A stretch of DNA of 64,000 bases from Arthrobacter sp. Soc17.1.1.1 (GTDB lineage Bacteria; Actinomycetota; Actinomycetes; Actinomycetales; Micrococcaceae), in contig NZ_JBAJII010000001.1 of the NCBI RefSeq assembly GCF_036867195.1, positions 1,798,001-1,862,000 on the forward strand. The letters are read 5' to 3'. The notes under the pieces were generated by a model. That model did not search any database and was not told the origin of the DNA. It saw nothing but the letters and a program-made list of their open reading frames with translations. How positions within the stretch are numbered: the stretch's first letter is position 1; the number at the start of each line of letters is the position of its first letter. The position numbers and the translations under genes were made by a program. Below, one piece after another: positions 56,448 to 64,000 of this stretch.

Positions 56448-56859
56448 CGGACGTGCCGCGGTCGGCGGCGTGGGACCCGTGCTGCGCAGGGTGCTGCGCG
56501 TCGTCGATGATCTCGCCGGTCAGCACGGCCTCGCCGTCGTCCGGGTCGGAGGCGAGGACCTTGGCCTCGATCTCACGGACGGGGGCGCGGTCGATCAGCG
56601 CGTCGCTGTGCCGGATGTTGCTCGTGTCACTGCCGCCGTTGGCCACGATCACGGCGAAGTACGGCAGGAACACCGCTGCGGCGATCATGACCCACTGCAG
56701 CCACACGTAAGGGACCACGAAGACCAGGACGAAGCAGACGAGACGGATGCTCATCGACACCGTGTACCTGATCATGCGGGTGCGCATCTCGTCGCTGTGA
56801 CCGACACGAGCGTCGGAGATGCTGTGGACGTCTGTGTTGTGCTTCGATTTGTTGCTCAT
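56440..56859 (-). CDS. DUF3099 membrane protein
   Basis: A 139-residue protein of the actinobacterial DUF3099 family. Two hydrophobic helices (about residues 33-52 and 55-75) follow an N-terminal region that begins with SNKSKHNTDVHSISDARVGHSDEMRTRM. The C-terminal ~60 residues are polar. The function is unknown. The ATG at 56859 is chosen because it has GGAGTG upstream and gives the normal family start. The gene leads a three-gene unit with the zinc-binding protein and surf1. Confidence 0.82.
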   Translation of the reverse strand: MSNKSKHNTDVHSISDARVGHSDEMRTRMIRYTVSMSIRLVCFVLVFVVPYVWLQWVMIAAAVFLPYFAVIVANGGSDTSNIRHSDALIDRAPVREIEAKVLASDPDDGEAVLTGEIIDDAQHPAQHGSHAADRGTSDA

Positions 56860-56999
56860 CACACTCCATAAAGACTCCCTCAATTGTCTCACTTCGGGCC
56901 CCGTTCCCGAAGTCGAGGGATGCGCCGCTAGGATCGTCTTCGATAGTTTGACGGGAAGGGCGTGGGCCGGGCCCGGCCCACGGACAGAGGAGTTTCCCC

Positions 57000-57737
57000 T
57001 TGGCACCTGGTGCAGACAGCACACCGACGGCGACCGGTCGGAGCGTCCTGATCACGGGCGGCAACCGGGGTATCGGCCTTGCTATCGCAAAGGTATTCGT
57101 AGCCAACGGCGACAAGGTTGCCATCACGTACCGAAGCGGCGAGGTGCCCGAGGGCATGCTCGGGGTCAGGGCCGACGTGACGAGCGAGGAGCAGATCGAT
57201 GCGGCCTTCACGCAGGTCGAGGCCGAGCACGGCCCGGTCGAGGTCCTCGTCGCCAACGCAGGCATCACGCGGGACGTCCTGCTCCTGCGCATGACCGAGA
57301 GCGACTTCACCGACGTCATCGACACCAACCTCACCGGCGCGTTCCGGGTGGTCAAACGCGCGTCACGAGGCATGATCCGCCTCCGCCGCGGCCGTGTGAT
57401 CCTGATCTCAAGCGTCACGGGGCTGTACGGCGCCCCGGGCCAGATCAACTACTCGGCCTCGAAGGCCGGCCTCGTCGGCATCGCGCGTTCCCTCACGCGG
57501 GAGCTGGGCTCCCGGGGGATCACCGCGAACGTCGTCGCCCCCGGCTTCATCGACACGGACATGACGGCGGAGCTCCCGGAGGAGACCCGCAAGAGCTACC
57601 TCGCCACGATCCCGGCCGGCCGCTTCGCGTCCCCGGACGAGGTGGCCGGCGTCGTCTCCTGGCTCGCGGGCGACGCCGCCGCGTACATCTCCGGCGCGGT
57701 CATCCCCGTCGACGGCGGCCTCGGTATGGGCCACTGA
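57000..57737 (+). CDS. fabG: 3-oxoacyl-ACP reductase FabG
   Basis: FabG reduces 3-oxoacyl-ACP in fatty acid elongation. The 245-residue classical SDR has the NADP motif TGGNRGIG near residues 19-26, NAG at 86-88, and the catalytic triad Ser138, Tyr151 and Lys155 (YSASK). It starts with a rare TTG codon, supported by GAGGAG about nine bases upstream. A downstream SDR follows after 61 bases in the order known from the mabA-inhA operon of mycobacteria. Confidence 0.93.
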   Translation: MAPGADSTPTATGRSVLITGGNRGIGLAIAKVFVANGDKVAITYRSGEVPEGMLGVRADVTSEEQIDAAFTQVEAEHGPVEVLVANAGITRDVLLLRMTESDFTDVIDTNLTGAFRVVKRASRGMIRLRRGRVILISSVTGLYGAPGQINYSASKAGLVGIARSLTRELGSRGITANVVAPGFIDTDMTAELPEETRKSYLATIPAGRFASPDEVAGVVSWLAGDAAAYISGAVIPVDGGLGMGH

Positions 57738-57798
57738 CGCCCCGCCCGAACCGGCACCAGCACAACCACCAGACCTGATTCTGAGCAGAAGGAGCACC

Positions 57799-58548
57799 AT
57801 GGCCACCCTCGAGGGAACCACAGCGATCGTCACCGGATCGTCCCGCGGCATCGGCGCCGACGTCGCGCAGCTGCTCGCCGGGCAGGGCGCGGCCGTCGTC
57901 GTGAACTACCGGCAGAAGGCGCCGCGCGCGAACAAGGTGGTGGCCGGCATCGAGGCGGCCGGCGGCAGGGCCGTCGCCGTCGGCGCGGACCTCACCACGC
58001 CCGAGGGGCCGGCGGCGCTGGTCGACGCCGCGGTGACGACCTTCGGCGGGCTCGACCTGCTGGTGCTCAACGCCTCCGGCGGCATGGAGACGTCCATGGG
58101 GGAGGACTATGCCCTCCGCCTCAACCGGGACGCGCAGGTCGCCATGCTCACCGCCGCCGTCGAGGTCATGCCCGCGGGGTCCCGCGTGGTCTTCATCACG
58201 AGCCACCAGGCGCACTTCATCGAGAAGGTGGAGACGATGGACGCCTACGAGCCGGTGGCCCGCAGCAAGCGGGCCGGCGAGGACGCGCTGCGTGCCCTCA
58301 TCCCGCAGCTCGACGCGAAGGACATCTCCCTCGTCGTCGTCTCCGGCGACATGATCGAGGGCACCGTCACCGCGACCCTGCTCGACCGCGCGACCCCGGG
58401 CGCCATCGAGGCCCGCCGCCAGGAGGCCGGGCGCCTCTACTCGGTCGCCGAGTTCGCCGCCGAGATCGTCCGCATGGCGACCGCGGATGTGCCCACCGGG
58501 CACACCGAGTACGTGGGCGGCGCCCAGGACTTCCTGGCCAAGGGCTGA
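57799..58548 (+). CDS. SDR-family protein with FabI-like active-site spacing
   Basis: A 249-residue SDR with a classical cofactor motif TGSSRGIGAD (12-21) and a NASG motif near residue 91. The standard Y-x3-K is missing. Lys157 is present, but the usual tyrosine position is Val153, and the nearest tyrosine is Tyr150. This gives Y-x6-K, the spacing found in enoyl-ACP reductases (FabI/InhA). Its position just after fabG agrees with a fatty acid role. It could equally be a degenerate SDR. GAAGGAG precedes the ATG. Confidence 0.82.
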   Translation: MATLEGTTAIVTGSSRGIGADVAQLLAGQGAAVVVNYRQKAPRANKVVAGIEAAGGRAVAVGADLTTPEGPAALVDAAVTTFGGLDLLVLNASGGMETSMGEDYALRLNRDAQVAMLTAAVEVMPAGSRVVFITSHQAHFIEKVETMDAYEPVARSKRAGEDALRALIPQLDAKDISLVVVSGDMIEGTVTATLLDRATPGAIEARRQEAGRLYSVAEFAAEIVRMATADVPTGHTEYVGGAQDFLAKG

Positions 58549-58629
58549 ACCGCCGGCGCCCACGGGGATCCGCCGGCGCAGCGGCGCGGGCGTGCTCCGT
58601 GGGCTCCATGGGCTCCGTCCGGACGCGGG

Positions 58630-59517
58630 TCAGAGGCCGGAGAAGTAGCGCACCACGTCGAGGTCCGGCAGGTCCAGCGCGGCGTCGGACGCGGCCCTGA
58701 CGGCGGGTTTGGCCCTGAAGGCCACACCGAGTCCGGCCGCCGCGAGCATGTCGAGGTCGTTCGCGCCGTCGCCCACGGCGATCGTCGCCTCCAGCGGCAC
58801 GCCCGAGCCCGCGGCCTCGGCGCGGAGGACGCGCTCCTTCTCGCGGCGGTCCACGACGGCGCCGGCCACGCGGCCGGTGAGCACGCCGCCGTCGATCTCC
58901 AGGTCGTTCGCCCGGGCGAAGGAGAGCCGGAGGCGGTCGGCGAGGGGTGCCAGGACCTGGGCGAAGCCGCCCGAGACGACGCCCACCCGGTGGCCGGCGT
59001 CGAGGTACGCCGCGACCAGCTGCTCCGCGCCGTCGCTCAGTTCGATCCGCGCGACGACGTCGTCGATCACCGCTGTGGGCAGGCCGGCCAGGGTGCGGAC
59101 GCGGTGGTGCAGGGACTGCGCGAAGTCGAGGTCGCCGCGCATGGCCGCCTCCGTCACGGCCGCCACCTCGGCCTCGCGACCGGCGTGCGCGGCGAGCAGT
59201 TCGATGACCTCCTGCCTGATGAGGGTGGAGTCGACGTCCATGATCAGGAGCTTCGGCCCGGGCGCGTACACGGCAGCCGGGACGAGGGCTGCGCCGATGC
59301 CGCTCTCGGCGCTCCAGCGGGCGAGGCCCGCGCGCACCGGGGAGGATGCCCCGTCGGGGAGGCCCACGTCGAGGGTCAGGACGTCATAGGTCGCGGACGC
59401 CGCCGCGGACGCATCGCGCACGCCGGCACCGAGCCCGCGGAGGGCCGCCGCCAGGTCGTCGCGGTGCCCGTCGTCGAGGTGCTTCGCGTAGGCGACCACC
59501 CTGGCCTGGTCCTGCAT
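58630..59517 (-). CDS. serB: Phosphoserine phosphatase
   Basis: SerB dephosphorylates phosphoserine, the last step of serine synthesis. The 295 residues have a divergent ACT-like N-terminal domain (to about 85), then HAD motif I MDVDSTLI (nucleophile Asp94), motif II VVSGGFAQVL, and motif IV GDGANDLDML. The ATG at 59517 has CAGGAG ahead of it. Longer in-frame starts extend into a non-coding-looking stretch and are rejected. It converges on the SDR gene. The 81-base gap between them contains no clear terminator. Confidence 0.94.
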   Translation of the reverse strand: MQDQARVVAYAKHLDDGHRDDLAAALRGLGAGVRDASAAASATYDVLTLDVGLPDGASSPVRAGLARWSAESGIGAALVPAAVYAPGPKLLIMDVDSTLIRQEVIELLAAHAGREAEVAAVTEAAMRGDLDFAQSLHHRVRTLAGLPTAVIDDVVARIELSDGAEQLVAAYLDAGHRVGVVSGGFAQVLAPLADRLRLSFARANDLEIDGGVLTGRVAGAVVDRREKERVLRAEAAGSGVPLEATIAVGDGANDLDMLAAAGLGVAFRAKPAVRAASDAALDLPDLDVVRYFSGL

Positions 59518-59663
59518 GTACCACTCCTGTCCGCGCCGTGATCGATGCCGTGGACGCGCTGTCGTTGCGTACCCGCGCGGCGCACCGGGGCGGGGAGGGC
59601 CGGGGCGGGCACGGCCGCCGCCCGCAAGGCCCCGCGGTTTCGCCACGGGGCCGTTCCTTAGCC

Positions 59664-59677
59664 TAGTGTCTAGGACC
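59664..59677 (+). promoter_or_regulatory. Possible near-leaderless promoter of the lone ABC ATPase gene
   Basis: TAGTGT (59664-59669) stands eight bases before the ATG at 59678, slightly farther than the six-base spacing of the leaderless genes nearby. Confidence 0.35.
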
Positions 59678-60463
59678 ATGTGCAACGTTCTGGAACTGGC
59701 GGGAGTGAGCCTCGTCAGGGGCGGCAAGACCCTGCTCGACGACATCGACTGGCAGGTGCGGGAGGGCGAGCGCTGGGTGGTCATGGGCCCCAACGGAGCG
59801 GGCAAGACCACGCTGCTCCAGCTCGCCGGAGCGCGCCTGCATCCCACGCGCGGCGTCGTCGGGATCCTCGACGAGGTCATGGGCGCCGTCGACGTCTTCG
59901 AGCTGCGCCCGCGGATCGGCCTCGCCTCGGCAGCCCTCGCAGCCCAGGTGCCGGAGGACGAGACCGTCCTCGACGTCGTCGTCACCGCCTCCTACGGCGT
60001 GACCGGGCGCTGGCGCGAACAGTACGAGCGCCTCGACGAGCGCCGGGCCTTCCGCCTGCTCGACGCCTGGGGCGTGTCCCGCTTCCTGAACCGCCGCTTC
60101 GGCTCCCTCAGCGAGGGGGAGCGCAAGCGCGTGCAGATCGCCCGGGCCCTCATGGCCGACCCGGAGCTGCTGCTCCTCGACGAGCCCGCCGCGGGCCTCG
60201 ACCTCGCCGGCCGCGAGGATCTCGTGCAGCGGCTCAGCGGGTTCGCCCGCGACGAGGACGCGCCCGCCATGGTGCTCGTCACGCACCACCTCGAGGAGGT
60301 CCCGCCGGGCTTCACGCACGCGCTGCTGCTCCGCGACGGCGCCGTCGTCTCCGCCGGACCGATCGGCGAGGTGCTGACCGAGGAGAACCTGGGGACCGCG
60401 TTCGACGTCGCCCTGAGGGTCACCGAGGAGAACGGCCGCTACAGCGCCGTCGCCCGGGCGTGA
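59678..60463 (+). CDS. Lone ABC ATPase (YlmA/ModF-like)
   Basis: A 261-residue single-module ABC ATPase with no partner permease nearby. Walker A is VMGPNGAGKTTLLQ near residue 36, the signature is variant LSEGERKRVQIA and Walker B is LLLLDEPAAGLD. The Leu-Ser-Glu-Gly-Glu form of the signature is seen in a cytoplasmic group without known transport role. The ATG at 59678 gives the start MCNVLELAGVSLVRGG. The following rRNA methyltransferase gene begins 43 bases downstream. Confidence 0.85.
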   Translation: MCNVLELAGVSLVRGGKTLLDDIDWQVREGERWVVMGPNGAGKTTLLQLAGARLHPTRGVVGILDEVMGAVDVFELRPRIGLASAALAAQVPEDETVLDVVVTASYGVTGRWREQYERLDERRAFRLLDAWGVSRFLNRRFGSLSEGERKRVQIARALMADPELLLLDEPAAGLDLAGREDLVQRLSGFARDEDAPAMVLVTHHLEEVPPGFTHALLLRDGAVVSAGPIGEVLTEENLGTAFDVALRVTEENGRYSAVARA

Positions 60464-60506
60464 CGGCGGCCTCCCGCGCCCGCGCGGCGCACCCGGCCGG
60501 GCGCTG

Positions 60507-61346
60507 ATGGCGCTCGTCGAGCTGCACGACGCCGACGATCCGCGGCTCGCCGACTACCGGAACCTGACCGACGTGCAGCTGCGCCTGGTCCGCGAGCCCG
60601 CGGAGGGCCTGTACATCGCGGAGAGTTCGAAGGTGCTGCGCCGCGCCGTCGACGCCGGCCACGCACCACGCTCGTTCCTCCTGGCACCCAAATGGCTGCC
60701 GGACCTCGAGGACGTCCTCGCGCGGTTCCCGTCTGTGCCCGCCTTCGTCGCGCCCGAGGCGGTGCTCGAGGCCATCACGGGGTTCCACCTCCACCGCGGC
60801 GCCCTGGCCGCGATGCACCGTCCCGCACCGCTGCCGCTGGAGGAGATCCTGGCGTCCGCCCGGCGCGTCGCGATCATCGAGGACATGGTGGACCACACCA
60901 ATCTCGGCGCCGTGTTCCGGTCCGCCGCCGCGCTCGGGATCGATGCCGTGCTGGTCAGCCCCCGCAGCGCCGATCCGCTCTACCGGCGCGCGGTGCGCGT
61001 CAGCATGGGCAGTGTCTTCCAGGTGCCGTGGGCGCGGCTCCCCTCCTGGCCCGAGGACCTCGCCGCCGTCCGTGCCGCCGGGTTCACGCTCGCGGCCCTC
61101 GCCCTGACACCCGGCGCGGTGGCGCTCGGGGCGTTCCCCGCCCGCGGGCACGAACGGCTCGCCCTGCTGCTCGGGACCGAGGGGGACGGACTCACCGACG
61201 CGGCCCTCGCCGAGGCCGACGTCGCCCTGACCATCCCGATGCACGGGGGCGTGGACTCCCTGAACGTCGCGGCGGCCGCCGCCGTCGCCTTCTGGGAGTG
61301 CCGGTACGAGAGCACGGCGGATACGCCGGGCGGCGCCGCGGTTTAG
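60507..61346 (+). CDS. SpoU (TrmH) family RNA 2'-O-methyltransferase
   Basis: A 279-residue SPOUT-class methyltransferase with an N-terminal RNA-binding domain of about 110 residues. The three SpoU motifs are visible: [13 protein letters not shown] (motif 1), [12 protein letters not shown] (motif 2) and [15 protein letters not shown] (motif 3). It resembles rRNA or tRNA ribose methyltransferases. The target nucleotide is unknown. It lies just downstream of the lone ABC ATPase and may be co-transcribed. Confidence 0.9.
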   Translation: MALVELHDADDPRLADYRNLTDVQLRLVREPAEGLYIAESSKVLRRAVDAGHAPRSFLLAPKWLPDLEDVLARFPSVPAFVAPEAVLEAITGFHLHRGALAAMHRPAPLPLEEILASARRVAIIEDMVDHTNLGAVFRSAAALGIDAVLVSPRSADPLYRRAVRVSMGSVFQVPWARLPSWPEDLAAVRAAGFTLAALALTPGAVALGAFPARGHERLALLLGTEGDGLTDAALAEADVALTIPMHGGVDSLNVAAAAAVAFWECRYESTADTPGGAAV

Positions 61347-61372
61347 CGGCGGTGCGGCTCCTGGGCTAGTAT

Positions 61373-61428
61373 TGGTAGCTGGCGCTGACGCCAACCTTTA
61401 CATCCCCCTGCCTGGCAAAATCCAGGCA
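61373..61428 (+). ncRNA. Structured leader of rpmE2 (candidate L31 leader)
   Basis: Two hairpins precede the gene. TGGCG and CGCCA flank CTGA near 61380-61393, and TGCCTGG (61409-61415) pairs with CCAGGCA (61422-61428) around CAAAAT. The second ends 19 bases before the start codon. Autoregulatory leaders have been described for actinobacterial L31 genes. Whether this matches that motif was not tested. Confidence 0.5.
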
Positions 61429-61446
61429 ACCAGAGAAGGTAGTCCC

Positions 61447-61704
61447 GTGAAGTCTGATATCCACCCCAAGTACCAGTCCGTCGTGTTCCGCGACCTGGCC
61501 TCCGACAAGGCGTTCCTGACCAAGTCCACGGTCGGCTCCGCCAAGACCATCGAGTGGGAAGACGGCAACACCTACCCCCTCATCGAGGTCGAGATCTCCT
61601 CGGAGTCCCACCCGTTCTACACGGGCAAGCAGCGCATCATGGACTCCGCCGGTCGCGTCGAGCGCTTCAACGCCCGCTTCAAGGGCTTCGGCGCCAAGAA
61701 GTAG
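61447..61704 (+). CDS. rpmE2: Ribosomal protein L31, type B (zinc-independent)
   Basis: An 85-residue protein of the large ribosomal subunit. It begins [15 protein letters not shown] and has no cysteine at all, so it lacks the CxxC zinc site of type A L31. This is the form that replaces the zinc-containing one when zinc is scarce in other bacteria, although I see no Zur-type palindrome upstream. GTG start with GAGAAGG upstream. A strong terminator follows. Confidence 0.95.
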   Translation: MKSDIHPKYQSVVFRDLASDKAFLTKSTVGSAKTIEWEDGNTYPLIEVEISSESHPFYTGKQRIMDSAGRVERFNARFKGFGAKK

Positions 61705-61738
61705 TCCAGCTCCGCACAGGGCGCGAGCCTGTTCCCGA

Positions 61739-61771
61739 GGAGAAGCCACGCCCACCCGGCGTGGCTTCTCC
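61739..61771 (+). terminator. Terminator of rpmE2
   Basis: GGAGAAGCCACGCC (61739-61752) and GGCGTGGCTTCTCC (61758-61771) form a perfect 14-bp stem with a five-base loop. Confidence 0.8.
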
Positions 61772-61882
61772 CGCTTAATGCGGCTCCTGACCACACCCTG
61801 ACGACACCCGGCACCACACCGGGGACGACACCCATCACGACACCGATGCGCCCGACGGCGGGCGGCACGGGGAGGCCCAGCA

Positions 61883-62959
61883 ATGACCCAGGAACGCGGC
61901 ACGTCCCGCCTGCACGGTGAGTTCAAGACGCCCGGCGGCAAGCTCACGGCGGTGGACCTCGCGGTCCGCGATGGGCGTCTCGCCGACGTCTCCGTCAACG
62001 GCGACTTCTTCCTCGAACCCGACGAGGCCCTCCTCGACATCAATGCGGCCCTCGAGGGGCTGCCCGCCGACACGGCCCCCGGGGAACTCGCCGCGGCCGT
62101 GACGGCGCGCCTGGACCCCTCCGCCGTCCTGTTCGGGTTCTCGCCCGAAGCGATCGCCACCGCCGTCCGTCGTGCGCTGGGCCGTGCCACCGGCTTCGCC
62201 GACCACGTGTGGGAGATCATCCCGCCCACCCCGCTGTCCACGGCGATGCACGTCGCGATGGACGAGGTCCTCACGCACGACGTCGGCACGGGGGCCCGCA
62301 ACCCCGTCCTGCGGTTCTGGGAATGGCAGTCGCCCTCCGTGGTGATCGGCAGTTTCCAGTCCATGCGCAACGAGGTGGACCCCGACGGCGCCGCGCGTCA
62401 CGGCGTCACGGTGGTCCGGCGGATCAGCGGCGGGGGAGCGATGTTCATGGAGCACGGCAACGCCATCACCTACTCCCTCTACGTGCCCCAGTCCCTCGTG
62501 GACGGGATGAGCTTCGCCGACTCCTACCCCTTCCTCGACGCGTGGGTCATGGAGGCCCTGCAGGAACTGGGCATCTCGGCCTGGTACCAGCCCCTCAACG
62601 ACATCGCCACCGAGCTCGGGAAGATCGGCGGTGCCGCGCAGAAGCGGCTCGCCAACGGCGGCATGCTGCACCACGTGACCATGAGCTACGACATCGACGC
62701 GGACAAGATGCTCGAGGTGCTGCGCATCGGCAAGGAGAAGATGTCGGACAAGGGGACGCGGAGCGCGAAGAAGCGCGTGGACCCGCTGCGCCGCCAGACC
62801 GGGCGGACCCGCGAGGAGATCATCGACGTCCTGATGTCCACCTTCCGCCGGCGCTACGGCGCCGTGGACACCACCCTGTCCGAGGACGAGCTCCGCCGGG
62901 CCGAAGAGCTCGTCGAGACCAAGTTCGGCACCGACGAGTGGCTCTACCGGGTGCCCTGA
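61883..62959 (+). CDS. Lipoate-protein ligase family protein with N-terminal accessory domain
   Basis: A 358-residue protein. The catalytic biotin/lipoate ligase domain (from about residue 110) has RRISGGGAMF, HGNAITYSLY and the adenylate lysine in LGKIGGAAQKR. The first ~80 residues (GEFKTPGGKLTAVDLAVRDG and VNGDFFLEPDEAL) resemble the small accessory domain that is C-terminal in E. coli LplA and a separate LplB subunit in archaea. Here it is N-terminal. The protein probably activates and transfers lipoate or octanoate. Its last 16 bases overlap those of the convergent pepN gene. Confidence 0.85.
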   Translation: MTQERGTSRLHGEFKTPGGKLTAVDLAVRDGRLADVSVNGDFFLEPDEALLDINAALEGLPADTAPGELAAAVTARLDPSAVLFGFSPEAIATAVRRALGRATGFADHVWEIIPPTPLSTAMHVAMDEVLTHDVGTGARNPVLRFWEWQSPSVVIGSFQSMRNEVDPDGAARHGVTVVRRISGGGAMFMEHGNAITYSLYVPQSLVDGMSFADSYPFLDAWVMEALQELGISAWYQPLNDIATELGKIGGAAQKRLANGGMLHHVTMSYDIDADKMLEVLRIGKEKMSDKGTRSAKKRVDPLRRQTGRTREEIIDVLMSTFRRRYGAVDTTLSEDELRRAEELVETKFGTDEWLYRVP

Positions 62960-64000
62960 GCCTGGGCCCTCAGCGACCGCACCAGGTGGTCGCGCTCCTC
63001 GACGATGATGCGGCGCAGCGCCGCGGGGGCGTCCGCGTGCTCGGCGAGCCACGCGTCGGTCCGCACGACGACGGGGTGGCGGTCGGGAGCGCCGTCGAGA
63101 TCCTGGTGCCCCGGATACAGGCCACGGACGATCCTGCTGGCCATCTCGATGCCGCGGGTGGCCCAGACCCCGCGCACGGCCTCGAAGTAGGGCTCCTCGT
63201 ACCGGCCCAGGAGATCATGCGGACCGATCATGAAGCCCTCGATCGCGGCGCCGAGCAGTTCGTTGGACAGCCGCTCGCCCCGGACGGCCTCCGCCCAGGT
63301 GGCCTCCTTGATGGCGGCGTCGGGTAGGGCGGCCGAGGCCAGGGTGAAGCCCACGCGACCCGACGCGGTCGGGTCCTCGCTGCGCTGTGCCTCCAGCTCC
63401 CCGGGGCGCACCCGCTGCTGGGCGGCGAGCCCCTGGAGCAGGAACCAGCGCAGCTCGGCGTCCAGGCGAAGGCCGGCGATCACCTCGTCGCCGTCGAGCA
63501 CGGACCGTGCGACGTCGGCCGCGCGCGGAGCGGACCGGGCGGCGTCCGCGAGGGCGCGGGCCCACGCGAGCTGCAGGTCCGATCCGGCCGCCGCGGCCCG
63601 GAGACCGGCGGCGAGGAAGTCGCCCAGGCGGCCGCGGAGCCCCGCCCGGTCCTCCGCGGGGGCGAAGCGCTCCACCGCGGTCCGCGCGTTGCCCAGCAGG
63701 ACCTGCAGCACGCCGACGCCGGTCTCCGCCGGCGCCGCGAGCATCACGGCGTCGAGGTAGGACGCCGCGGGCATGCCCGCGTCCCGGGTCGAGGACCACA
63801 GGGCGGTGAGGCAGGTGGCGCGGGCGAGGGGGTCGCGCAGCCGGTCGATCGACGCCAGGAGGGTCGCGAGGGACCGCTCGTCGAAGGAGATCTTCGCGTA
63901 GGTCAGGTCGTCGTCGTTGACCAGCAGCAGGTCGGGCTGCGCGGCACCGGCGAGGGCCGGCACAGGGGTGCGGCCGCCCTCGACGGTCACGGCCTCGGTC
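62944..64000 (-). CDS. pepN: Aminopeptidase N, C-terminal part (runs off the window)
   Basis: This is the 3' part of a gene whose start lies beyond the right edge. The visible ~350 residues are the C-terminal helical domain (ERAP1_C-like) of a large M1-family zinc aminopeptidase. The opening DLLLVNDDDLTYAKISFDE is the junction typical of actinobacterial PepN, and the TPR-like helical repeats follow. The catalytic HExxH domain is outside the window. The protein is expected to be about 850 residues and cytoplasmic. Confidence 0.88.
   Translation of the reverse strand, partial: TEAVTVEGGRTPVPALAGAAQPDLLLVNDDDLTYAKISFDERSLATLLASIDRLRDPLARATCLTALWSSTRDAGMPAASYLDAVMLAAPAETGVGVLQVLLGNARTAVERFAPAEDRAGLRGRLGDFLAAGLRAAAAGSDLQLAWARALADAARSAPRAADVARSVLDGDEVIAGLRLDAELRWFLLQGLAAQQRVRPGELEAQRSEDPTASGRVGFTLASAALPDAAIKEATWAEAVRGERLSNELLGAAIEGFMIGPHDLLGRYEEPYFEAVRGVWATRGIEMASRIVRGLYPGHQDLDGAPDRHPVVVRTDAWLAEHADAPAALRRIIVEERDHLVRSLRAQAQGTR

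Noticed and set aside
61380..61393. Zur operator at rpmE2
   Set aside because: TGGCG-CTGA-CGCCA is GC-rich and lacks the AT-rich core of known Zur boxes. It is more likely part of the leader structure.

Overview
The window is 64 kb of very GC-rich chromosome from an actinobacterium, most likely a member of the Micrococcaceae (Arthrobacter-like). The evidence is the gene content and order (coaE-uvrB-terC, uvrC-rapZ-yvcK-whiA, gap-pgk-tpi-secG convergent with a pgl-opcA-zwf-pgi-tal-tkt block, tkt divergent from ctaB, an ABC exporter and ctaA next to a sufR-led suf operon), the frequent GTG starts, and many leaderless promoters in which a TANNNT box sits about 6 nt before the start codon. No tRNA, rRNA, insertion sequence, prophage or CRISPR array was seen. 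Most of the window is conserved core chromosome.

Layout. 1-15.7 kb: coaE, the repair genes uvrB and uvrA, a terC gene under a yybP-ykoY manganese riboswitch, a proline iminopeptidase-like hydrolase with a GNAT acetyltransferase, a large Ski2-like helicase, a methyltransferase, a metallo-hydrolase, a short GntR regulator, a HAD phosphatase and an acyltransferase. uvrA carries a good LexA (SOS) box over its promoter. 15.8-20.9 kb: uvrC followed by rapZ, yvcK and whiA. 21-25.5 kb: sodA, then lower glycolysis (gapA, pgk, tpiA) and secG. 25.5-33.9 kb, minus strand: the pentose phosphate genes tkt, tal, pgi, zwf, opcA, pgl. 34.2-39 kb: heme O synthase (ctaB), a DapA-family enzyme, heme A synthase (ctaA) and a two-gene ABC-2 exporter. 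39-44.4 kb: the iron-sulfur assembly operon sufR-sufB-sufD-Rieske-sufC-sufT, without sufS or sufU. 44.5-46.5 kb, minus strand: the biotin ECF transporter bioY-bioM-bioN. 46.7-48.3 kb: an ABC-F protein.

48.3-54.6 kb, minus strand, is the most accessory-looking part: a nucleotide-sugar dehydrogenase, a sugar epimerase/decarboxylase, a secreted polysaccharide deacetylase with a beta-sandwich-like tail, a secreted protein of unknown function and a membrane processive family 2 glycosyltransferase. Together they look like a synthase-dependent exopolysaccharide pathway. 54.9-64 kb: a YjbR-family protein, SURF1 with two small partners, fabG followed by an unusual SDR that has a FabI-like Y-x6-K pair, serB, a lone ABC ATPase, a SpoU rRNA methyltransferase, the zinc-independent L31 gene rpmE2 with a structured leader, a lipoate ligase with its accessory domain at the N-terminus, and the 3' part of pepN running off the right edge.

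Several convergent gene pairs are separated by long perfect inverted repeats that should act as bidirectional terminators.
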